Source of the DNA: Prevotellaceae bacterium
GTDB lineage: Bacteria > Bacteroidota > Bacteroidia > Bacteroidales > Paludibacteraceae
Length of the DNA stretch: 64,000 bases
NCBI GenBank assembly: GCA_020636695.1
Contig: JACJXJ010000002.1
Coordinates: 162,835 to 226,834 of the forward strand
Direction: 5' to 3'
The notes below the pieces were generated by a model. The model ran no database searches. It had not been told where the DNA came from and saw only the letters and a program-made list of their open reading frames with translations. The stretch's first letter is position 1, and each line of letters begins with the position of its first letter. Made by a program: the position numbers and the translations under genes. Shown here piece after piece: positions 56,151 through 64,000 of the stretch.

Positions 56151-56786
56151 TCAACGTAAATCATTCATTTCAACCTTAGGATATTTGCTTTTATCAAAGG
56201 TAAAAATGGAAATATCTTTCATAGGTTGTTGCTTTTGTATGGTAAAAATCAATTTATCGGCATTACGTTGTGAAAATTCAATCTTTTTCAATTGGTTTGT
56301 ATTTTTATCAATACTCAACCGAATACGAAAATAGTCAACTTTCTTAGACACGGTAGGATATAAAAAGAGATACCACAACGTTTGATTATTAGTGGTTTCA
56401 TCAAAAACTACGCGATGTGTCTTTTCATATCCACGAATCATCATTAAAGGATTCATCTCTTTCTGTTCTTCCGCGGTAGGTTCGCTAATGGACACTTCAT
56501 TATTGGCCTTTACATAAACCCATTGTGTTTTGCCATCAAAAAACGTTTCCATTCCTGCCAATGAGATATACGCTCTTTTACCATTGATGGCACAAATACC
56601 CTTTTGCACTTCTTTTTGATTCGTATTGCCAGCAATATAGGTTGTGGTAAAATCAAATTTTGAAGGCGTTTTATATAATTGCGAAATAGCTTTATCCACA
56701 ATGTTTTTAGCCTTTGGATCACTCGTTTGTGCAGCCAAACCTAATGTAACAAGCATCAAAAATAATACCGAAAAAATCTTATTCAT
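56151..56786 (-). CDS. LolA-like outer-membrane lipoprotein carrier protein
   Basis: Periplasmic LolA-fold protein, 211 aa, thought to ferry lipoproteins from the inner to the outer membrane. Signal peptide ends LAAQ. Seen: FDFTTTYIAGN, GICAINGKRAYISLAGMETFFDGKTQWVYV (the strand pattern with F-D-G-K-T-x-W), EVSISEPTAEEQKEMNPL (LolA-type pattern) and FDKSKYPKVEMNDLR at the C-terminus. It lies 11 bases downstream of ftsK, the order usual in Bacteroidetes. No LolB is seen, as is normal in this phylum. Confidence 0.85.
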   Translation of the reverse strand: MNKIFSVLFLMLVTLGLAAQTSDPKAKNIVDKAISQLYKTPSKFDFTTTYIAGNTNQKEVQKGICAINGKRAYISLAGMETFFDGKTQWVYVKANNEVSISEPTAEEQKEMNPLMMIRGYEKTHRVVFDETTNNQTLWYLFLYPTVSKKVDYFRIRLSIDKNTNQLKKIEFSQRNADKLIFTIQKQQPMKDISIFTFDKSKYPKVEMNDLR

Positions 56787-56797
56787 AACACAGATTA

Positions 56798-59233
56798 TTA
56801 AAAATTATGAAGCATTTGTTCCAATTCGTATTCAGTATGAATGATGACCTGTCGAGGTTTGCTTCCAGAAGCCGCACCTACAATACCAGCTGCCTCCAAT
56901 TGATCCATAATACGGGCCGCACGATTGAAGCCTACTTCAAACTTACGCTGAATCATTGATACTGAACCTTGTTGTGTTGCTACCACAAATCGTGCCGCGT
57001 CTTCAAATTTTTCATCACGACGAGTCATATCTACACTTGTAACATCACCTTCTCCTTCAGTTAAATCAGGTTCTGGGAGTTCAAATGCTGACGGATAACC
57101 GCGTTGTTCAGATATAAAATGTACAATACTTTCAACTTCTGGCGTATCTACAAAAGCACACTGAACACGCGTAGCCTCATTACCTTGCGAAAAGAGTAAA
57201 TCACCCTTCCCTACCAATTGCTGAGCTCCTGAACCATCTAAAATAGTTTTAGAGTCAACCATAGCCGATACTTTAAAGGCAATACGAGCAGGAAAGTTGG
57301 CTTTAATTACACCTGTGATAATATTCACAGACGGACGTTGTGTTGCCAAAATCATATGAATACCTACGGCCCGAGCAAGTTGTGCAATACGAGCTATTGG
57401 CATTTCCACTTCTTTACCAGCTGTCATAATTAAATCACCAAACTCATCGACAATAACCACTATGTATGGCAAATATTTGTGCCCTTTATTAGGATTTAAC
57501 TTACGACTGATAAAGCGTTCGTTGTATTCTTTAATATTACGTACATGAGCAATTTTAAGTAAATCGTAACGCTGATCCATCTCTTTGCAAAGCGAATTGA
57601 GTGTTTGTACCACTTTGCTAGTATCCGTAATAACAGGTTCATCTCCATCAGGCAATTTAGCCAAGAAGTGTCTTTCAATATCGGCATAAATATTAAATTC
57701 AACCTTCTTTGGATCAACTAGGACAAACTTTAACTCTGAAGGATGTTTTTTATACAACAATGATGTAATAATAGCATTCAACCCAACAGACTTACCTTGA
57801 CCAGTAGCACCAGCCACCAAAACGTGTGGCATTTTGCATAAGTCGAACATAAACACTTCATTGGTAATAGTACGTCCTAATGCAATAGGTAAATCATACG
57901 TAGATTCTTGAAATTTCTTCGAGCCGATAGTACCAAACATGGACACGATACGTGGATGGCTATTAGGAACTTCGATACCAATGGTTCCTTTTCCAGGAAT
58001 TGGCGCAATAATACGAATACCTGTAGCAGCCAAACTCAACATAATATCAGCCTCTAGATTACGAATTTTACTAATTCTTACACCATCTTCTGGTACTATT
58101 TCATACAATGTAATAGTTGGTCCAATCGTTTCATAGATCTTTTTTATACCTATACCATAATGTTTTAGTGTAGTAATAATACGCTGTTGATTAGCTATTT
58201 GTTCCTCTTTTGTAACCGTTTCGGTAGGCGTTCCATAATCTTTCAATAAATCAACTGTTGGATACTTATATTCTCCTAAGTCCGCTTTTGGATCGTATGG
58301 ACCTTGCTCTGCCAAGGGATCATAAGTTGCTCTATCATCAGTTTCGGTTGCATCTACGGTTTCTGTTTCTACTATATCTGCAGATACATTTTCTTCGTGT
58401 GCTGATACCGTCTCTACTGGAACGGTAGATAATGGCACAGTTTCTGTTAATTCCTCGTCAGCTACAATAACATCTTCTTCAACGTTTTCGTCGGCATCCA
58501 TGATAACCCATTCTGGTGGAACTATTTCATCACCAATTTTAACGGACACAGCATCTGGATCAACGGTTTCCACCTCAATATCTGTATCCATTTCAGCAGC
58601 GATAGGAACATCTACTTTAGGTTTACGATGAAATAATCCACGTAAAAATGGGACTGTTTGGCTAAATGCAAAAATAGCGAACAATAACCCCGTACCTAGC
58701 AATAGAAAAAATGTACCAGGAATGCCTATATTTGCTTTCAAAAAGTCGCAGGCATAAGCACCGTGTTCTCCACCTAAATTGATAAACGAATCTTCAAAAA
58801 AAGGAGCAAAGAAAAAGGCAAAGAAAAGCGAGAACCAGATGAGGGACAAAGCGGAAAACAAAAACGCTTTCCACAAAGCCATTATTTTGACCTTCATTAA
58901 ACGGAAGGAAATTACAAAACCAAACCACAACATGGCAAAGGACGCTAAACCAAACCATCTATTAATGAGAATTTCAGCTAAAAAAGCACCACGTGCTCCA
59001 GTCCAATTTTGAATTTCTTTTGAATGCGCGCCAAGTTGGTACCAAGATGCATTAACAATGCTTTGGTCCATGTCACCCGTAAAGAAAAAAGAGACCATAC
59101 TTAGCAATAAATACAACGTACATAAGAGCAAAACCAAACCCAATGCAAAACATGTGCGCTCGTCAACAAAAAATGCTTTTATGGATGCAAAAAAGCCTGA
59201 CGAATTCGATGTAGTTGATTCTTTTTTAGCCAT
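56798..59233 (-). CDS. ftsK: DNA translocase FtsK
   Basis: Septum-anchored DNA pump that clears chromosome ends and activates XerCD recombination at division. 811 aa. Four transmembrane segments in the first 200 residues, an acidic Glu/Val/Thr-rich linker (about 215-320), the ATPase motor with Walker A VAGATGQGKSVGLN near 475 and VVIVDEFGDLIMTAGKEVE (Walker B), and the C-terminal gamma winged helix with ISMIQRKFEVGFNRAARIMDQLE that reads KOPS sites. It has its own promoter box at 59268 and is followed by the LolA-like gene. Confidence 0.95.
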   Translation of the reverse strand: MAKKESTTSNSSGFFASIKAFFVDERTCFALGLVLLLCTLYLLLSMVSFFFTGDMDQSIVNASWYQLGAHSKEIQNWTGARGAFLAEILINRWFGLASFAMLWFGFVISFRLMKVKIMALWKAFLFSALSLIWFSLFFAFFFAPFFEDSFINLGGEHGAYACDFLKANIGIPGTFFLLLGTGLLFAIFAFSQTVPFLRGLFHRKPKVDVPIAAEMDTDIEVETVDPDAVSVKIGDEIVPPEWVIMDADENVEEDVIVADEELTETVPLSTVPVETVSAHEENVSADIVETETVDATETDDRATYDPLAEQGPYDPKADLGEYKYPTVDLLKDYGTPTETVTKEEQIANQQRIITTLKHYGIGIKKIYETIGPTITLYEIVPEDGVRISKIRNLEADIMLSLAATGIRIIAPIPGKGTIGIEVPNSHPRIVSMFGTIGSKKFQESTYDLPIALGRTITNEVFMFDLCKMPHVLVAGATGQGKSVGLNAIITSLLYKKHPSELKFVLVDPKKVEFNIYADIERHFLAKLPDGDEPVITDTSKVVQTLNSLCKEMDQRYDLLKIAHVRNIKEYNERFISRKLNPNKGHKYLPYIVVIVDEFGDLIMTAGKEVEMPIARIAQLARAVGIHMILATQRPSVNIITGVIKANFPARIAFKVSAMVDSKTILDGSGAQQLVGKGDLLFSQGNEATRVQCAFVDTPEVESIVHFISEQRGYPSAFELPEPDLTEGEGDVTSVDMTRRDEKFEDAARFVVATQQGSVSMIQRKFEVGFNRAARIMDQLEAAGIVGAASGSKPRQVIIHTEYELEQMLHNF

Positions 59234-59267
59234 ATAGATAAATGCGGTAATATAAATTATAATTTCA

Positions 59268-59275
59268 CAAAGATA
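59268..59275 (-). promoter_or_regulatory. -7 promoter box for ftsK-lolA
   Basis: TATCTTTG on the minus strand, 34 bases before the ftsK ATG, just after the tadA stop. Confidence 0.6.
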
Positions 59276-59289
59276 CGTTTTTTTTACTT

Positions 59290-59727
59290 TTATCGGCGCT
59301 TTCGTGCAAAGAATTCTTGCATCAGAGCACTACACTCATCTGCTAAAACTCCTCCCACCAATTCTGTTTTAACATGTAATGCTTGTGGTGCCAACTTTTG
59401 AAAGCCACGTTTATTGTCAAGTGCCCCAAAAACCACACGACCAATTTGTGACCAACCGAGTGCTCCAGCACACATCACACAGGGTTCAACTGTAACAAAC
59501 AAGGTACAATCCGTCAAATATTTACCTCCCAAATAATTCGCTGCTGCTGTTATTGCCTGCATTTCGGCATGAGCTGTCACATCTATCAGTTGTTCTGTAA
59601 GATTGTGAGCACGCGCAATAATTTGATTTTGACATACTACAACTGCCCCAATTGGAATTTCATCCATTGCAAAAGCCTTTTGCGCCTCCGCCAAAGCTCT
59701 TTTCATAAAATATGCGTCATCAAACAT
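59290..59727 (-). CDS. tadA: tRNA-specific adenosine deaminase (TadA-like)
   Basis: Zinc deaminase that converts A34 of tRNA(Arg) to inosine. 145 aa. Seen: YFMKRALAEAQKAF, IPIGAVVVCQNQIIARAHN, the zinc/catalytic HAEMQAI, PCVMCAGAL with the two zinc cysteines, and VVFGALDNKRGF. All catalytic residues are present. A nucleoside (guanine/cytosine) deaminase is the alternative. It lies four bases downstream of trkA. Confidence 0.9.
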   Translation of the reverse strand: MFDDAYFMKRALAEAQKAFAMDEIPIGAVVVCQNQIIARAHNLTEQLIDVTAHAEMQAITAAANYLGGKYLTDCTLFVTVEPCVMCAGALGWSQIGRVVFGALDNKRGFQKLAPQALHVKTELVGGVLADECSALMQEFFARKRR

Positions 59728-59731
59728 AACT

Positions 59732-60418
59732 TTAATACAATTTCTTTTGAAGTTTTTGAAGAGCTTTCATTTCACCAAAAAGTAATATTCGGTCATATTC
59801 CTGAAAACTAAATTCTGCATTTAGATCAGCCATTTCGTAGTAAAAACTATTAGCACCTAACACATTCACTTTTACTTTACGACGTTTAACGCCTACTAAT
59901 TTAACATGAAACAGTTCCTCCAAATTAGCTTGTCCCAAAGTTTGAGAAATCAATATATTAGGTATTTCTAATTCCACCAGTTGATCTGTTTCTGTAACAG
60001 GATAAGCACCTTTGATTTGAGGAGATTCTGCCGAAAGTGCAAATAAGTCAGCCGCATAGCTTTCGGGCATAATAACTTCGTCAACACCAATTGCCTCTAA
60101 AATAGTTTGATGTAATTTACTACCAGCACGAGCCACTAAATGTTTAACACCGTGTTGTTTGAGCAACGCCACTATCAGCACCGAATTCCCTACTTTTTCG
60201 CCCAACGTTACAATGACTTGGTGAGCATCTTCTAATGGAAGTACACTCAACGAAGCAGAGTCATTCAAATTAAGACAAATGGTTGAGCTAATCGTGTTTT
60301 TGTATTCTTCGACTAAATTGATATCAGAATCGACACCTATTACGTCATGCCCCATACGAGTTAAACGCTCGGCCAACGAGATGCCAAAATTTCCTAAGCC
60401 AATCACAATGTAAGTCAT
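59732..60418 (-). CDS. trkA: TrkA/KtrA-type potassium uptake regulatory subunit
   Basis: Cytoplasmic gating ring subunit of a Trk/Ktr potassium transporter. 228 aa with one RCK_N and one RCK_C domain, i.e. KtrA-like, not the duplicated E. coli TrkA. Seen: Rossmann motif VIGLGNFGISLAERL (5-19), GVDSDINLVEEYK, VARAGSKLHQTILEAIGVDEVIMPE and the RCK_C end LVGVKRRKVKVNVLG. It is encoded 30 bases downstream of the channel subunit, which fits a working two-gene system. Confidence 0.9.
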   Translation of the reverse strand: MTYIVIGLGNFGISLAERLTRMGHDVIGVDSDINLVEEYKNTISSTICLNLNDSASLSVLPLEDAHQVIVTLGEKVGNSVLIVALLKQHGVKHLVARAGSKLHQTILEAIGVDEVIMPESYAADLFALSAESPQIKGAYPVTETDQLVELEIPNILISQTLGQANLEELFHVKLVGVKRRKVKVNVLGANSFYYEMADLNAEFSFQEYDRILLFGEMKALQKLQKKLY

Positions 60419-60448
60419 AATTATTCTATATTTAATTTTTATTATTAA

Positions 60449-62270
60449 CTAATTAATTGGAATAGATTCACTTGGATATTGATAATTTAAATGTTTCTTC
60501 GGCTTCACTAAGCAAGACAATATACTAATCAATCCCACTCTACCCACAAACATGAGTATAATCAACACTACATGACTAGCATCAGATAACAACGGTGTCA
60601 GATTCATAGACAAGCCGACTGTACTAAAAGCAGAAACAGCTTCAAACAATAGAATTTGCAACGATGCATTAGGTTCAAACCAAGCCAAACAACCAACGCC
60701 AATAGCAAGTACAGCTAAAGAGACAAAAATAATAATAAAAGCTCTATTTACAGTAGTCTCTGCTATACGACGTTTTCTAATTTCTATATGATTACGGCCT
60801 CGTAATGTATGCCAAACATTTAGAAATGCTATACCGATAGTTGTGGTTTTTACCCCACCACCGGTTGACATGGGCGAAGCTCCTATCCACATAAGTACGA
60901 TCATCCACAAAATAGTCATAGGATGCATATTCCCCATATCGAATGTATTAAAACCTGCCGTTCGTGGTGTAACGGACATAAAAAAAGCCGTGACTATTTT
61001 CCCCGAAGTAGATAAGTTAGCCAATAAATTATTGTATTCGGTAACATAAAAAACGACTGCACCTCCGATTAATAAAATTGAGGTAACCGTCAGTACAATC
61101 AACGTATTAGAAGTCAACAAATGTGGAATGTGTAAATAATGTTTTTCTTTGCCAAATAAACGCCTAAACAAATTACGTATAACATGTAACAGCCATCTTC
61201 CGAGATTAAAAATAATGGGAAATCCTAATCCTCCGATAACGACTAAAGAAGCAATAATAATATGCAATTGATAATTAGTTTGTATCGCCTCATTATACAA
61301 CCCTCCACTTACAGTAGAAAAACCAGCATTGCAAAATGCTGATATAGAGTGAAAAAACAGCGAATCCAACATCATTCCAAGTGTGTCCACCAATAGACAT
61401 AAATATAAAATAGGCACCAATTATTTCAACTGTAAACGTAACAAAAATAATATACCACAGCGTTTTGAAAAATTTGTCCAATTCCTTTATCCCTGGATCT
61501 ATTAGGTCTTTAATCAAGAGTTTATTTTGAGTGAGATGTTTACCTATAAAAAACAAACCGAAAAAACTGGTAAAAGTCATAATACCAATACCGCCAAGTT
61601 GAATAAGTAATGCGATTACACTTTTGCCCATAAGTGTGAAGGTGGACGACACGTCGACGGTAGTTAGCCCCGTAACACAGACCGCACTCACAGAAGTAAA
61701 CAAGGCATCAATAAAACGTATAGGATGTGTGGTGGCACGAGGTAAAAATAAAAGCCCTGCACCCATACAAATTAAAGCAATAAAACTGCCCACAAAAATC
61801 CAAGTGGGGTTAAGTCGTGAAGTAAGTGATTGAGTAATAACTACCGACAATTTGATAATGGCAATAAAACTAACCGCACCAAATATAACATATACCTGAT
61901 GAACTAGCATTAAAAATGAATGGGCTGACACTATGGAGTCGGGTAAAACAAACCACACAATAGCCACATATAGCAATAGCACATAAAAAACAGAAATGAT
62001 ATATCGTTGTTGGGGTTTACTAACAGTAAAGAATGATTTTACAAGACTCACCGTCAGTTCAAAAAGGAAAAGCAAATATATCATATTAAAAATAGGAGCT
62101 ACACGCATCATGTGAGACTCCATTTGAAAGCCAATTCCATAAATAACAATAGCAACTACAAACAGTGATGAGAAAACATTCACCACCCGCAGCAATGACC
62201 ACAGGAATGACACAACTGGTTGTAAAATCAACCGCAAGCGTAAGTAAAGGGCTTTCAAAAATCCTTTCAT
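60449..62270 (-). CDS. trkH: TrkH/KtrB-type potassium transporter, broken by one single-base insertion
   Basis: Membrane subunit of a potassium uptake system with four P-loop pores. Start at ATG 62270 (MKGFLKALYLRL), supported by a TATCTTTG box at 62294. N-half: extra N-terminal helices, then SAVCVTGLTTVD (first selectivity loop) and LIQLGGIGIMTF. C-half: SAFCNAGFSTVSGGLYN, SVTPRTAGFNTFD, PMSTGGGVKTTTI and SAFSTVGLSMNLTP. The frame changes at a run of six A on the plus strand (61352-61357); five gives an uninterrupted 606-aa protein, with VGFAVF continuing into HSISAF. The rest of the gene is intact, so a sequence error is the likeliest cause. Confidence 0.88.
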
Positions 62271-62293
62271 AACCAAAAACCGTTTGTAGTAAG

Positions 62294-62301
62294 CAAAGAT
62301 A
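62294..62301 (-). promoter_or_regulatory. -7 promoter box for trkH-trkA-tadA
   Basis: TATCTTTG on the minus strand, 23 bases before the ATG at 62270. It excludes the longer open frame starting at 62324. Confidence 0.6.
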
Positions 62302-62385
62302 AACAATTTACGTGACAAACACATAGAGTTTACTGCTTATTTTTGAATAGTCTAGAACACGGAGATTCAAATAAGAATTTATATT

Positions 62386-62425
62386 AAATAAGAAAAGAAC
62401 CACTTGCGTGGTTCTTTTCTTATTT
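62386..62425 (-). terminator. Terminator of rfbD, overlapping its stop codon
   Basis: 18-bp perfect stem: 62386-62403 pairs with 62408-62425, 4-base loop TTGC. The right arm includes the rfbD stop and last codon. Confidence 0.85.
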
Positions 62426-63283
62426 AGATTCAGACAATAAAACATGTAAACATCGCTCAAGACCATCCATCCAATAAGGAATAGTTTGATTATAAGTGGA
62501 TTTTAACTTATTCTTATTCAGAACACTATAATGTGGTCTCGGCGTACGAACTGCATAATCTTTTGATTCTATTGGCAATACTTCGCAATTTATATGAGCT
62601 AATTTAAAAATCATTTTGGTAAAATCGTACCAGCTACAAACTCCTTCGTTCGAAAAATGATAAATGCCTGGTACAAATTTTCCTGCATCAATAATTTGCA
62701 ACATGGCATCTGCCAAATCGGCGGCATAAGTAGGTGTCCCTATTTGATCAAAAATAACCTTTAATTGACTACGTTCACTCCCTAGTCTCAACATCGTTTT
62801 TACAAAATTATTGCCAAAGCCTGAATACAACCATGATGTACGAATAATAATTGCTTCTGGACAAGCTTTACGCAACTCACGTTCACCAGCTAATTTCGAT
62901 TTACCATAAACATTGGTTGGAGAAACTGCCATATCTTCTGTGTAAGGGATATGCCCCGTTCCATCAAACACGTAATCAGTAGAAATATGAATTATTTTTA
63001 TGCCGTTTGCTTGGGCTACTTCACCCAAATTACGTACAGCATCGCAATTAATTTTATAACATAGTGCCAAATCATCTTCGGCTTTATCTACAGCAGTATA
63101 AGCTGCACAATTAATCAAGACATTTGGTTTATGCAATGATACAAAAGCCTCAATCGCATTTTTATCGGTGATATCAAGTGTGTCTACATCCGTAAAAACA
63201 GACTCCAAATGCGGATAATGTTCAAGAGCTACGCGCATTTCATTGCCTAATTGTCCATAGGCACCAGTAATCAATAGTTTCAT
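62420..63283 (-). CDS. rfbD: dTDP-4-dehydrorhamnose reductase
   Basis: Last step of dTDP-L-rhamnose synthesis for surface polysaccharide. Start at ATG 63283 (MKLLITGAYGQLG); a TTG six bases earlier is less likely. Length 287 aa. Seen: cofactor motif ITGAYGQLG, INCAAYTAVDKAEDD, the catalytic ISTDYVFDGTGHIPYTED and VYGKSKLAGE (Tyr and Lys of YxxxK), and RTSWLYSGFGNNFVKTML. rfbA, rfbB and rfbC are not in the window. It has its own promoter box and terminator. Confidence 0.93.
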   Translation of the reverse strand: MKLLITGAYGQLGNEMRVALEHYPHLESVFTDVDTLDITDKNAIEAFVSLHKPNVLINCAAYTAVDKAEDDLALCYKINCDAVRNLGEVAQANGIKIIHISTDYVFDGTGHIPYTEDMAVSPTNVYGKSKLAGERELRKACPEAIIIRTSWLYSGFGNNFVKTMLRLGSERSQLKVIFDQIGTPTYAADLADAMLQIIDAGKFVPGIYHFSNEGVCSWYDFTKMIFKLAHINCEVLPIESKDYAVRTPRPHYSVLNKNKLKSTYNQTIPYWMDGLERCLHVLLSESK

Positions 63284-63305
63284 AATCAATTATAATTTAC
63301 GGCCA

Positions 63306-63313
63306 CAAAGATA
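63306..63313 (-). promoter_or_regulatory. -7 promoter box for rfbD
   Basis: TATCTTTG on the minus strand, 22 bases before the ATG. Confidence 0.6.
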
Positions 63314-63374
63314 CAAAAATCCTAGCAGCTAGCGTCATATTTACACGTCAGATTCAAACATGCAATTTTATTTT

Positions 63375-64000
63375 TTACGCTTTACTGCGCAAAAAAGTCT
63401 TTTTTATTCGTTTAAAAACATCATCGAGCATCAAAGGCACTGCTACTCCAACAAGCACATATAAAATAGACCACCAACCTGTGGAATCAACATGATGCCA
63501 CCCTGCCAAAGAATCAATAGAATAACCGAATAAATGAACTTGCATCAATCCCACCAATTTGAAGGAAATGATATGTAAAAACAAAATAATTAATGAGTTA
63601 CGACCAACATAAGCTAAAAAGCGACTCACAGTAGGCAATTGACTCATTTTTTGAGCAATGAACATCACCGAATAAATGCCTAGGAAACAAGCCAGCAACC
63701 AAAATACGACATTACTATAACCATTTACTCGCATATCCACGGAAAGATGTAACACTAATTTTGCTACGTATAAATAAATTACGCCGACTGATGTAATCAG
63801 CCAACTCGTAAAACGTATTTTATCACTATTTTTAACGACATGGCCCAAATAACAAAAAAACAAAGCCACTAAAATAACATTGATACCCTCTTTGAAATTA
63901 TACGACCATGGCAGCAAAATAAGATGAAAACGTGTAGAAACAACCCCAAATAACATCAGCAAGAACGTAATAATCAACAATAACGTTTGCGATACATGCC
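63375..64000 (-). CDS. Acyltransferase-3-like integral membrane protein, 5' end outside window
   Basis: C-terminal part of a multi-spanning membrane protein that looks like an acyltransferase family 3 / OafA-type or fucose 4-O-acetylase-like enzyme, which acetylates surface sugars. The frame stays open to the right edge (HVSQTLL precedes the TTG at 63980), so the start is outside the window. About six hydrophobic segments are visible, including INVILVALFFCYLGHVV, the family-like SRFLAYVGRNSLIILFLHIISF near two thirds, and LYVLVGVAVPLML. It ends with a basic tail (DVFKRIKKTFLRSKA). Its neighbour rfbD supports a surface-polysaccharide role. Confidence 0.72.
   Translation of the reverse strand, partial: HVSQTLLLIITFLLMLFGVVSTRFHLILLPWSYNFKEGINVILVALFFCYLGHVVKNSDKIRFTSWLITSVGVIYLYVAKLVLHLSVDMRVNGYSNVVFWLLACFLGIYSVMFIAQKMSQLPTVSRFLAYVGRNSLIILFLHIISFKLVGLMQVHLFGYSIDSLAGWHHVDSTGWWSILYVLVGVAVPLMLDDVFKRIKKTFLRSKA

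Overview
The window reads as a piece of a Bacteroidetes chromosome, most likely order Bacteroidales. The support is AT-rich sequence, the phylum-specific -7 box TAnnTTTG in front of most transcription units, almost no Shine-Dalgarno sequences, and families typical of the phylum (DUF4290, DUF5362-like, short AMP nucleosidase, YicC beside gmk, lolA beside ftsK). Metabolism looks anaerobic and fermentative: pyruvate:ferredoxin oxidoreductase, a sodium-pumping methylmalonyl-CoA decarboxylase operon with its epimerase (propionate formation), and a B12-dependent ribonucleotide reductase. I cannot name a genus with confidence. I see no tRNA, rRNA, CRISPR array, insertion sequence or prophage.

Layout. 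1-4.0 kb: end of a THUMP-like methyltransferase gene, convergent with a RecB/AddA-type helicase-nuclease. 4.2-7.0 kb: polyprenol sugar transferase, prfB (without the programmed frameshift) and a lipid kinase. 7.1-9.9 kb: a compact four-gene operon with a VTC-type polyphosphate polymerase, a DUF4956 membrane protein, an outer-membrane barrel and a small exported protein; this is the best candidate for a poorly described system. 9.9-19.7 kb: housekeeping genes (nadD, clpB, gmk, yicC, tsaB, amn, holA) and an orphan HsdR-N protein. 19.7-20.0 kb: a decayed gene. 20-28 kb: nifJ, ybaK, a lutA-like gene, an exported phosphatase/nuclease and a beta-helix lipoprotein. 28-33 kb: mce-mmdA-oadG-mmdC-oadB, where the biotin carrier has two biotinyl domains. 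33-46 kb: nrdJ, tkt, a DUF4139 protein carrying a TonB-plug-like insert, lysS, apgM, nrnA, galE and a sugar nucleotidyltransferase. 46-56 kb: Lrp regulator, TPR protein, DedA, aroE, an outer-membrane protein, a W/Y-rich exported protein preceded by the only strong Shine-Dalgarno I found, MFS transporter, RsmI-like methylase and fabG. 56-64 kb: lolA-ftsK, trkH-trkA-tadA, rfbD and a partial acyltransferase.

Three genes that are otherwise full length (nifJ, galE, trkH) are broken by seven single-base length changes, all in or beside short runs of A or T. I read these as probable sequence errors, though real lesions cannot be excluded from the sequence alone.

The operons work mostly as ordinary core functions. 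The methylmalonyl-CoA block, PFOR and NrdJ together suggest a B12-using, propionate-producing anaerobe that couples decarboxylation to a sodium gradient.
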